This document shows positions 1 through 6,901 of a DNA stretch of 33,882 bases, piece by piece. Positions within the stretch are counted from its first letter, which is position 1. The number at the start of each line of letters is the position of its first letter. Source of the stretch: a virus; IMG/VR virus record IMGVR_UViG_3300014720_000099, positions 1 through 33,882 of that record; one strand, written 5' to 3'. The notes below the pieces were generated by a model that saw only the letters and a program-made list of their open reading frames with translations, was not told the DNA's origin and did no database searches. The translations under genes and the position numbers were made by a program.

Positions 1-2
1 AA

Positions 3-833
3 GTCAAACTTGCCATTCCCTACCAAATGGCCAAGACGATTGAGACGATACCTGCAGATTATTATCACATCGCCACAGAAGGTCCTGTTGGTTTGTGGGC
101 TAGAGCATATCTTACAAGTCATCGTATTAACTACAATACTAGCTATCATACTCGTTTTCCTGAGGGATTACATAAACTACTAGGCATACCTGAATGGTTG
201 ACTTGGCGTTATATTCGCTGGTTTCACAAGCACAGTGGCAGGTGTTTAACAACTACTAGTACAGTTAAACAGCAGCTTGAACACCACGGTCTTAACAATG
301 TAGTTACCTGGACACGCGGCGTTGATAGAGAGATATTTAACCCGCAACCACAAAAGCACAAACAGTTAAGAACACTGTTATGCGTTAGTCGCGTTAGTCG
401 GGAAAAGTCACTGGAAGATTTCTGTCAGCTGCAAATTCCTGGTACACGTAAGATCTTAGTTGGTGACGGTCCACAGCTTGGTTATCTTAAAGAGCATTAT
501 CAAGATGTTATCTTTGCTGGTTATAAGGTGGGACATGAATTAGCCGAGTACTATCAGCAGGCTGATGTGTTTGTGTTTCCTAGCAGTTGGGATACCTTTG
601 GCATAGTTATGCTGGAGTCAATTGCTTGCGGCACACCTATAGCAGCATATCCAGTACCTGGTCCACAAGATATTGTTGAGCCTGCGATAAACGGTTACTT
701 GGACATGGATTTAAGTGCGGCTGTTGTTCGCGCACTAACACTAGATCGTGACCTGGTTTATACTAGCAGTTTACGCTGGACCTGGCAAAGTTGCTGGGAA
801 ATTTTTCGTGACAACCTAGTGAGGCCTAGATGA
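3..833 (+). CDS. Glycosyltransferase family 4-like protein, 5' end outside window
   Basis: This is probably a GT-B fold glycosyltransferase that moves a sugar from a nucleotide-sugar donor to a cell-envelope, glycan or phage target; the substrate is unknown. The reading frame is open from base 3, and the residues before the first ATG (27) already match the family, leading into the HIATEGP block. The gene therefore starts upstream and ATG 27 is internal. Visible family blocks are HIATEGPVGL, TSYHTRFPE, the acceptor-to-donor linker region, and the C-terminal donor site FPSSWDTFGIVMLES, where the usual E-x7-E reads D-x7-E, as in the MgtA/PimB-like subgroup. The C-terminus is short after the GTPI block. 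Its stop overlaps the terS start by ATGA, so it is co-translated with packaging genes. It could modify host surface glycan (superinfection exclusion) or the virion; that part is inference. Confidence 0.85.
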   Translation, partial: VKLAIPYQMAKTIETIPADYYHIATEGPVGLWARAYLTSHRINYNTSYHTRFPEGLHKLLGIPEWLTWRYIRWFHKHSGRCLTTTSTVKQQLEHHGLNNVVTWTRGVDREIFNPQPQKHKQLRTLLCVSRVSREKSLEDFCQLQIPGTRKILVGDGPQLGYLKEHYQDVIFAGYKVGHELAEYYQQADVFVFPSSWDTFGIVMLESIACGTPIAAYPVPGPQDIVEPAINGYLDMDLSAAVVRALTLDRDLVYTSSLRWTWQSCWEIFRDNLVRPR

Positions 834-1303
834 GCACACACCTGCCAGCAGAAACCATCAAGATAAGTCCAGAGGCACTGGAAATAGCCAACTGCTATCT
901 TCAACTGCAGGATGCCAGACAAGTAGCCGATAACCTAGACCTAGATCCCGAAATTGTAACAACCACACTAGCCAGACGAGAGGTCCGTAATTACATAGCT
1001 CACGTATTCTTTGATACTGGATATAATAACCGCTTTCTTATGCGACGTGCTATGGACGCACTAATAAAACAAAAGTTTGTGGAAATGGAGGAGTCGGGAG
1101 TTGGTAGCTCAAAGGATATTGCTGAACTCTTAGCACTATCGCATAAAATGAGCATGGACTTGTTAGATCGTGAAATACAGCTGGAAAAGGCTCGACAGAC
1201 CAACACTGGACCACAAAAACAGGTTAATGTGCAAATTAACAGCGAGGATGGCAGCAAGTATGGCCAGCTTATACACAAGCTTATTAGTGGAGAAGGCGTT
1301 TAA
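830..1303 (+). CDS. terS: Terminase small subunit-like protein
   Basis: This 157-residue protein most likely recognises phage DNA at packaging initiation and recruits the large terminase. The call rests mainly on position directly before terL, size, and architecture. Residues about 15-55 look like a helix-turn-helix segment (QDARQVADNLDLDPEIVTTTL), followed by a helical oligomerisation region with heptad character (about 65-125) and a polar tail that could bind the large subunit. The start is the ATG in the ATGA overlap with the glycosyltransferase. The stop overlaps the terL ATG as TAATG, so the three genes are probably translationally coupled. The protein is diverged and I cannot assign it to a cos or pac subtype. 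Confidence 0.7.
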   Translation: MSTHLPAETIKISPEALEIANCYLQLQDARQVADNLDLDPEIVTTTLARREVRNYIAHVFFDTGYNNRFLMRRAMDALIKQKFVEMEESGVGSSKDIAELLALSHKMSMDLLDREIQLEKARQTNTGPQKQVNVQINSEDGSKYGQLIHKLISGEGV

Positions 1304-2592
1304 TGTTAACGGTTAGCCGACCAGATGTACAAGTAGATTATATTTGTGAGTTTGATCCAGGCCAGCGGTTTATCAAGCTGCCTATTGACAACTACCTTCG
1401 ACTACTAAACATCTACGATACAATCAATCGTCCACAGATTGCACTAATCAATGCTGTCAATGATCCCAAGTATAGATTTATTTGTGCTGCACTTGCTAGA
1501 CGATTAGGTAAAACTTATATAGCAAATATTATTGGTCAACTAGTTACACTAGTGCCTAATAGCAACGTACTAATAATATCACCAAACTATAACCTGAGCT
1601 CGATCTCGTTTGAACTGCAGCGTAGACTGATCAAGCACTTTGATCTTGAGGTTGAGCGTGATAATCTTAAAGATAAGATTATTGAACTATCGAATGGTAG
1701 TACAATACGTATGGGGTCTATTAGCACCGTGGATAGTACAGTGGGTCGCAGCTATGATCTTATTATATTTGATGAAGCTGCACTATCGGATCGTGGCGAA
1801 GATGCTTTTAATGTTGCACTACGTCCTACACTAGATCGTCCAGGTGCTAAAGCCCTATTTATTAGTACACCGCGTGGTCGTAACAACTGGTTTTCAAAGT
1901 TTTATAGTCGTGGATTTGACCCGGAATTTAAGGAGTGGTGTAGTATACAGGCGGATTATTCGGAGAATACTCGCATGGCTGAGTCAGATGTTGAAGAGGC
2001 ACGCAGATCGATGCCTAAAGCAGAGTTTGAGCAGGAGTATATGGCTAGCTTTACCAGCTACTTGGGACAAATCTATGAAGGTTTTAGGCCGGAGTATGTG
2101 TTAGACGAACTACCAGAATTACGTGGTGAGGCAATTGCTGGTTTAGATCCAGGTTATAAAGACGAAACAGCCTGGGTAAGCATTGTCTACGATTATGCTA
2201 GTGATTGTTTTTATTGCGTTGGCGACTACTTAAAGTCGGAATTGACTACACGTGAGCATGCCGAGAATTTTCATCGTTTTATTAGTGAGCATAGTATAGA
2301 AACGGTATTTATTGATAGTGCAGCTGCACAATTTGCAGCTGATCTTGCCTATAACTACGATATTGCAACTACACGTGCTAAAAAAGATGTGTTACCAGGC
2401 ATTGCCTATGTACAAACCTTAATACAGCAGGGTAGGTTGCGTGTGCACAGAGATTGTCAGCATGTGCTGGCAATGCTAGATCAATATCAGTGGGACAATC
2501 GTGAAGGACTGCAACGTGAACGCCCCAAGCATGATCGTTATAGTCACATGGCTGATGCACTCCGTTATGCACTTTATACTTATACTATATAG
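1303..2592 (+). CDS. terL: Terminase large subunit (packaging ATPase/nuclease)
   Basis: This is the DNA packaging motor, docking on the portal to translocate and cut DNA. The 429-residue protein has an N-terminal ATPase: Walker A at about 65-71 (ARRLGKT, with R in place of the usual first Gly), Walker B at about 153-158 (LIIFDE), and the coupling motif STP at about 188-190. The C-terminal RNase H-like nuclease shows the expected acidic residues: D282 in AGLDPGY, D338 in FIDSA, and D418 in the closing HMADALRYA block. Length is normal for a compact terminase. The start overlaps the terS stop. After the stop a 67-nt gap holds a candidate promoter for the next block. Confidence 0.93.
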   Translation: MLTVSRPDVQVDYICEFDPGQRFIKLPIDNYLRLLNIYDTINRPQIALINAVNDPKYRFICAALARRLGKTYIANIIGQLVTLVPNSNVLIISPNYNLSSISFELQRRLIKHFDLEVERDNLKDKIIELSNGSTIRMGSISTVDSTVGRSYDLIIFDEAALSDRGEDAFNVALRPTLDRPGAKALFISTPRGRNNWFSKFYSRGFDPEFKEWCSIQADYSENTRMAESDVEEARRSMPKAEFEQEYMASFTSYLGQIYEGFRPEYVLDELPELRGEAIAGLDPGYKDETAWVSIVYDYASDCFYCVGDYLKSELTTREHAENFHRFISEHSIETVFIDSAAAQFAADLAYNYDIATTRAKKDVLPGIAYVQTLIQQGRLRVHRDCQHVLAMLDQYQWDNREGLQRERPKHDRYSHMADALRYALYTYTI

Positions 2593-2609
2593 GTAGCTAA
2601 AATTTATGG

Positions 2610-2639
2610 TTGAACTACTATTAGCTTTTCATGTATAAT
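2610..2639 (+). promoter_or_regulatory. Candidate sigma70 promoter before HNH and portal genes
   Basis: TTGAAC (2610-2615), an 18-nt spacer and a perfect TATAAT (2634-2639) lie in the only gap between terL and the next gene. Transcription would start near 2646, shortly before the HNH start at 2660. The -35 box is imperfect and the site lacks the CCCTTGTG block of the two stronger promoters in this window, so confidence is moderate. Confidence 0.5.
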
Positions 2640-2659
2640 TATCAAAATTGTGGAATTTT

Positions 2660-3121
2660 ATGGCAGTAAATACAAATAAACGCATACCAGTAAAGTGGAT
2701 TAGAGACAAAGCTAAAGCAGCTTATGTAAAGCAAGCCAATTGCTATATTTGCAGTAGTCAAACAGACCTAGAGCTTCATCACCTTAACAGTATCACACAC
2801 CTACTTGAGGTGTGGTCGCGCAAGCACAACATTGATATTGGGTCAGATGAAGCTATCTTAGCAGTTCGTGACAGGTTTATTAGTGAGCACCATGTAGAAA
2901 TATATGACCTAGTCTATACACTCTGTAATAGACATCATGTACAGCTGCATGGGATCTATGGCAAATCGCCTAGTCCTAGCTCGGTAACTAAGCAGCAGAA
3001 CTGGATTGAACTACAGCGTAAAAAGTTGATTGGTGGTGGCGATACATTTCGCGGTAGTAGCTATGGCAACTATTTTGCTGAGTTCACAGGGGACTTATAT
3101 GGCGTTACAAAAGATAAGTAA
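2660..3121 (+). CDS. HNH endonuclease
   Basis: This 153-residue protein is an HNH-type nuclease. It has a CxxC zinc knuckle (C28, C31), the paired histidines of the first catalytic strand (LELHHLNS, H40-H41), and a second half LCNRHHVQLH (C89, N90, H92, H93, H97), which supplies further metal ligands and the catalytic Asn/His. HNH proteins beside terminase and portal are common in HK97-like phages, where HK97 gp74 assists cohesive-end cutting; such a role here is inferred. I chose ATG 2660 over the upstream TTG 2648 because GTGGA lies at ribosome-binding distance and the TTG adds only four residues. Its last 23 bases overlap the portal gene in another frame. Confidence 0.85.
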   Translation: MAVNTNKRIPVKWIRDKAKAAYVKQANCYICSSQTDLELHHLNSITHLLEVWSRKHNIDIGSDEAILAVRDRFISEHHVEIYDLVYTLCNRHHVQLHGIYGKSPSPSSVTKQQNWIELQRKKLIGGGDTFRGSSYGNYFAEFTGDLYGVTKDK

Positions 3122-4283
3122 CTGGATTCGCACAAAGTTAAATCCAGCACAGGCTAATATTAGCTACGACGAAGGCACAAATATAGGCAGTGTTAGTAGG
3201 ATCATAAACTACCAACAAGCCTTTAAAAACATAGACAGTGTTAATCGTGCAGTAAACATGGTAGTAAGTGCTTGTAGCAGCTTAGATTATGATATTAGGG
3301 ATAAAGTGCATGAAGGAGTTGTAGTTGGTGTTCGTCAAAAAACATTAAACACACTGCTTAATTTTCGTCCAAATCCTTATCAAAGTGCACAAGAATTTCG
3401 TCGAGAATTGTTCAAGGATTTATTGCTAGAAGGCAATGCATTTATACACTACGATGGTACTTTTATGTACCACTTACCTGCACAGCATGTAGAGATTATT
3501 AGCAGTACGCGCACATTTATTAGTGGATATAAATATAGCGGTGAAGTAACCTTTAACGAGCCTGATGTATTCTACTTTAAAGATATTAGCAGCGAAAGCA
3601 TCTATCGTGGGGCTACTAGACTGCAGGCGTGCTTAGAGAATATTAACATACTCTACAGCATGCAAGAGTTTCAGCAAAAGTTTTTTGATAATGGTACCGT
3701 ATTTGGATTGGTACTTACTAGTGAGAATACGCTATCGCAGGCTGCCAAGGATAAAACTGTGCAGTACTGGCAGCAGCGATATAATACTCGCAGTGGCGGT
3801 AAGCGACCAATTATCTTGGATTCGGGACTTAAACCGCAGCGATTGTCAGAGCAGAATTTTAAAGATCTTGATTTTGATGTAGCTATTCGCACACACAGTG
3901 AGCGCATAATGACAACTATAGGTGTTCCACCTATATTGCTAGCTGGAGGTAATAATGCTAACATTGCCCCTAATCTGCGCCTTTTTTACTTGGAAACAGT
4001 ATTGCCAATTGTTAAGCTGTATATATCCAGCTTGGAGCGATATTTTGGATATGACGTGGAAGCAATAACTAGCAGCGTTAGTGCACTACAGCCAGACGTA
4101 GGTGAAATAGCCAAATATCACAGCACACTAGTAAATGGTGGAATTATCACACCAAATGAGGCTAGACAAGAATTACGGTATCCTAAACTTGATGGTCAGG
4201 ATACTATCAGAGTACCTGCTAATATTGCAGGTTCAGCAGCCAATCCGTCAATAGGCGGTAGGCCACAAGCGGCTAAGGAGTAA
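3099..4283 (+). CDS. Portal protein, HK97 family
   Basis: This protein forms the dodecameric ring at one capsid vertex through which DNA enters and leaves and to which terminase and connector bind. The 394-residue protein shows HK97-type portal blocks: LFKDLLLEGNAFIHYDG near residue 105, the wing and clip region up to about 270, GVPPILLAGGNNANI near 275-290 with the following long helix, and a C-terminal NGGIITPNEARQEL block that is typical of the family end. The reading frame extends upstream to 3030, but ATG 3099 is preceded by AGGGGA at ideal spacing and gives the family's usual N-terminus, so I place the start there. This overlaps the HNH gene by 23 nt. The capsid fusion follows after 1 nt. 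Confidence 0.92.
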   Translation: MALQKISNWIRTKLNPAQANISYDEGTNIGSVSRIINYQQAFKNIDSVNRAVNMVVSACSSLDYDIRDKVHEGVVVGVRQKTLNTLLNFRPNPYQSAQEFRRELFKDLLLEGNAFIHYDGTFMYHLPAQHVEIISSTRTFISGYKYSGEVTFNEPDVFYFKDISSESIYRGATRLQACLENINILYSMQEFQQKFFDNGTVFGLVLTSENTLSQAAKDKTVQYWQQRYNTRSGGKRPIILDSGLKPQRLSEQNFKDLDFDVAIRTHSERIMTTIGVPPILLAGGNNANIAPNLRLFYLETVLPIVKLYISSLERYFGYDVEAITSSVSALQPDVGEIAKYHSTLVNGGIITPNEARQELRYPKLDGQDTIRVPANIAGSAANPSIGGRPQAAKE

Positions 4284-4284
4284 T

Positions 4285-6258
4285 ATGGACATTAAAAACA
4301 AGGTTATTTATTTTAATTCCAGGTTTACTACTAAGGCGGCCGATCAGGAAGACGATGCGATAACCATTGAGGGTTATGCATCTACTAATGATGTTGATAG
4401 AGTAGGCGACGTAGTACCTACTAGTGTTTGGGAAAAAGGTTTAAAGAACTACCTTAAGAATCCTATTATCCTAGCATACCACAATCATCAAATGCCTGTA
4501 GGTAAAATGGTTGAACACCGCGTAGATGAGCGGGGACTGTGGATCAAAGCCACTATCTCCGATGCTGCTGACAACGTGTATAAACTAGTTAGAAAAGGTA
4601 TCCTAAGTGCTTTTAGTATCGGGTTTAGGGTCAAGGATGCCGAGTATAACAGCGCCGCAGAAGTATTTTTAATCAAAGACCTAGAATTACATGAGATTAG
4701 TGTAGTTAGTATCCCAGCTAATCAAAATACACTTTTTAGTTTAGCCAAAGCATTTGAAAGTGCAGAGGAATTTGAGTTATTTAAACAGCAATTTGCAGTA
4801 AGTGATCCATCAGCTAAAGAGCTTGAGGATCACGCAGTAGCAAATAGCGCAAACGAGAGGAAATGGAACATGGATCCAAAAGAGTTAGAACTTATGTTAG
4901 CTAAAGCTACAGCAAATGCTGCTGAGCAAGCTGCAAAAGCTGTTATTGAAGCACAAACTAAAGCACAGGCTGAAAAAGCTGCTCAAGATAAGGCCGATGC
5001 AGAGCTACAGGCAAAAATTAGTGCTGCTGTTGCCGCAGTTAAAACAGTTGACACAGGTGCAGAGCGCCTATTAGCTGAAGTTGAAAAGCGTCTTAACGAG
5101 CAAACAGAAGCACATAAGAGCGCACTAGAAGGCCTAGAAATTGCTCTTAAAGAAAAGGCTGCCGAATTGGAAGCTATTCAAAAGAGCCGTATGCAGTTTA
5201 CAGATACTAAAGCTGGTGATCTAAGCTATGAGCAGAAAGAAAAAGCTGTTCTGTTAAGCAAAATCACAGGCAAGGCCATTGAAGATACCAGTTTTGGTCG
5301 TAATATCGTCACCAAGTATAGCAGCGATAACAATGCTACACCTGCTGGTGCTGGCGGTCAGTTTCGTGTATGGGCTGCTACCTGGGAAACAGAAGTTAGC
5401 ACAGCCATGGAAAATGAAGTACGTCGTCGCCTAGTAGTTGCTGGCACAATTCGTAGCGTTCCTATGACTAACCCAATTATGAAAGTGCCACTAAACCCAG
5501 AAGCAGGCTATGCAACTTGGGTTACAAACGCACAGTTTGGTACTAGCAACAGCAGCGGTGCAACAGCTACACATCGCCTAAAAGAGCTAACACTAAACAG
5601 TTTCAAACTAGCAACACGTGAGTACATTGCTTTTGAAGAAGATGAAGATAGCCTAGTAGCTATTCTACCAGTTGTTCGTGATGCAATGATCCGTCGCATG
5701 GCTAAGAGCGTTGATAAAGCAATGCTAATTGGTGCCGGTGCCGGTGCTGACCCAATCACAGGTCTAGCTACTTATGACGCTAGCAGTGCAGTTACTCTTG
5801 ATGTAAGCGATATTGCTGCTGGTACAGCAGGTGCTGGATTAACAGCTGCTAAGATTCAAGCTGCTCGTAAAGATCTAGGATACTGGGGTCTAGAGCCTAG
5901 TGAACTAGTTGTATTTGTAAATACACAAAGCTATTACGAGCTACTAGAAGATGCTAACTTCCTAACAGTTGATAAAGTTGGTGATCGTGCCACATTATTA
6001 ACAGGTCAAATTGGTTCAGTAGGTAATACACCAGTTATCGTTAGTGCTGAATTTGCTGCACCTACAGCAGGTAATGTTGCTGCACTAATTGTTAACCCAC
6101 GTAACTTTATTGCTGGTAACCATCGCGGTATGCGCGTAGATACAGATGACAATGTTGAAACACAGAGTCGTGTTCTTGTAGCTAGTATGCGTATGGCAAT
6201 GGCACAAATTAGCGACACAGACGGCGAAGCAGTTTCTGCTATCCGTTACGTAGAGTAA
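4285..6258 (+). CDS. Prohead protease-scaffold-major capsid fusion protein
   Basis: One 657-residue frame carries what HK97 encodes as two genes. Residues about 5-165 are an S78-type prohead protease: EGYAST near 30, probable catalytic H66 in AYHNH, probable catalytic S111 in FSIGF, and the LHEISVVSIPAN block (135-146). Residues about 195-305 are Ala/Glu/Lys-rich and strongly helical, like the scaffolding delta domain. Residues about 315-657 are an HK97-fold major capsid protein with a TREYIAFEEDED segment and an EPSELVVFVN segment. The protease would cut itself and the delta domain away during maturation. A strong internal start at 4870 may make the capsid part separately. The gene ends in a highly structured 79-nt gap. 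Confidence 0.92.
   Translation: MDIKNKVIYFNSRFTTKAADQEDDAITIEGYASTNDVDRVGDVVPTSVWEKGLKNYLKNPIILAYHNHQMPVGKMVEHRVDERGLWIKATISDAADNVYKLVRKGILSAFSIGFRVKDAEYNSAAEVFLIKDLELHEISVVSIPANQNTLFSLAKAFESAEEFELFKQQFAVSDPSAKELEDHAVANSANERKWNMDPKELELMLAKATANAAEQAAKAVIEAQTKAQAEKAAQDKADAELQAKISAAVAAVKTVDTGAERLLAEVEKRLNEQTEAHKSALEGLEIALKEKAAELEAIQKSRMQFTDTKAGDLSYEQKEKAVLLSKITGKAIEDTSFGRNIVTKYSSDNNATPAGAGGQFRVWAATWETEVSTAMENEVRRRLVVAGTIRSVPMTNPIMKVPLNPEAGYATWVTNAQFGTSNSSGATATHRLKELTLNSFKLATREYIAFEEDEDSLVAILPVVRDAMIRRMAKSVDKAMLIGAGAGADPITGLATYDASSAVTLDVSDIAAGTAGAGLTAAKIQAARKDLGYWGLEPSELVVFVNTQSYYELLEDANFLTVDKVGDRATLLTGQIGSVGNTPVIVSAEFAAPTAGNVAALIVNPRNFIAGNHRGMRVDTDDNVETQSRVLVASMRMAMAQISDTDGEAVSAIRYVE
4870..6258 (+). 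CDS. Possible internally initiated scaffold-capsid product
   Basis: In frame with the protease-capsid fusion, the ATG at 4870 (residue 196) has GAGAGGA (4855-4861) upstream, a good ribosome binding sequence. It sits exactly between the protease and the helical delta-like region. Initiation here would give a 462-residue protein made of delta domain plus capsid core, close in layout to a free-standing HK97-type capsid precursor. It would supply excess capsid subunit over protease, as the nested C/Nu3 arrangement of lambda does for scaffold. The ribosome binding site and frame are seen; the use of this start is inference. An ATG at 4863 is out of frame and is not used for this product. Confidence 0.45.
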   Translation: MDPKELELMLAKATANAAEQAAKAVIEAQTKAQAEKAAQDKADAELQAKISAAVAAVKTVDTGAERLLAEVEKRLNEQTEAHKSALEGLEIALKEKAAELEAIQKSRMQFTDTKAGDLSYEQKEKAVLLSKITGKAIEDTSFGRNIVTKYSSDNNATPAGAGGQFRVWAATWETEVSTAMENEVRRRLVVAGTIRSVPMTNPIMKVPLNPEAGYATWVTNAQFGTSNSSGATATHRLKELTLNSFKLATREYIAFEEDEDSLVAILPVVRDAMIRRMAKSVDKAMLIGAGAGADPITGLATYDASSAVTLDVSDIAAGTAGAGLTAAKIQAARKDLGYWGLEPSELVVFVNTQSYYELLEDANFLTVDKVGDRATLLTGQIGSVGNTPVIVSAEFAAPTAGNVAALIVNPRNFIAGNHRGMRVDTDDNVETQSRVLVASMRMAMAQISDTDGEAVSAIRYVE

Positions 6259-6271
6259 TTTTTAAACTAGG

Positions 6272-6325
6272 CAGGGTTCTTACGAGCCCTGTCTCTAAAG
6301 GCTAACGTGTTGGCTTTTAGAGACA
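6272..6325 (+). promoter_or_regulatory. Twin hairpins between capsid and connector genes
   Basis: Hairpin 1 pairs CAGGGTTC (6272-6279) with GAGCCCTG (6284-6291) around a TTAC loop, with one G-T pair. Hairpin 2 pairs 6290-6305 with 6310-6325, a 16-bp stem with two G-T pairs around CGTG. The two share bases 6290-6291. No T-run follows; instead the AGGAGGA ribosome binding site (6327-6333) of the connector begins at once. This looks like an mRNA stabiliser or processing site, or a partial attenuator below the highly expressed capsid gene, rather than an intrinsic terminator. Confidence 0.7.
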
Positions 6326-6337
6326 CAGGAGGATTTT

Positions 6338-6901
6338 ATGGCTGAGCTAGTTACTAGAACAGAGTATAAAAATTACTTAGGAATTACTAGTACAAATAAA
6401 GATACTGAAATTGATTTATTAATTCCTAAAGTTAGTCAGTTAGTAAAAACTTATTGTCGAAGAAATTTTACTGACTACTATGATGAAGCTAAAACTGAAA
6501 CATTTGATGGTGGATATAGCGAGCTAATATTAAAAGAAACGCCAGTAGTCACAGTACAACAAGTAGCACTTAGTACAAATTATGGCCAAACGTATACTGC
6601 ACTAGTTAAGTTTACAGACTGGGTTCAAGATGGAGATGCTATTCGTAGTATAGCTACTACAGCATTTAAACCATACATAAAAGGTTATCGCGTAACTTAT
6701 ACAGCTGGATACGAAACAGTACCTGAGGATCTTAAACTGGCAGTACTTGATCTAGTAGAATACTATAGCAAAAATAACAGTGCTGTGCATGTTAACAGAG
6801 ATGTTACACCAAACGTAACACAAATACAGTATGTAGCTACTACAAATTTTCCAGCTCATATTAAGCGTGTACTAGATCAGTATGTGGCGGATTATACGTA
6901 A
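6338..6901 (+). CDS. Head-tail connector protein, gp6/gp15-like
   Basis: This 187-residue protein has the layout of the adaptor that extends the portal ring. It starts with a short helix block (TRTEYKNYLGI), then the aspartate-containing DTEIDLLIPKVSQLVKTYCRR helix pair typical of gp6-like connectors. A beta-rich middle (about 50-120) and a closing helical segment, DLKLAVLDLVEYYSKNN, follow. Position right after the capsid gene agrees. Its start has a near-perfect AGGAGGA site just downstream of a long hairpin. Its stop overlaps the next start as TAATG. Confidence 0.8.
   Translation: MAELVTRTEYKNYLGITSTNKDTEIDLLIPKVSQLVKTYCRRNFTDYYDEAKTETFDGGYSELILKETPVVTVQQVALSTNYGQTYTALVKFTDWVQDGDAIRSIATTAFKPYIKGYRVTYTAGYETVPEDLKLAVLDLVEYYSKNNSAVHVNRDVTPNVTQIQYVATTNFPAHIKRVLDQYVADYT

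Noticed and set aside
2648-2659. TTG start for the HNH gene
   Set aside because: It adds only four residues and lacks a ribosome binding site; ATG 2660 with GTGGA upstream is better.
3030-3098. Upstream ATG for the portal gene
   Set aside because: It lies deep inside the HNH gene and gives 23 residues foreign to portal proteins; ATG 3099 has AGGGGA.
3917-3935. 8-bp stem with TTC loop in the portal gene
   Set aside because: Several 6-8 bp stems occur in this AT-rich sequence (also at 1661-1682 and 2321-2341); these are within what chance can give.
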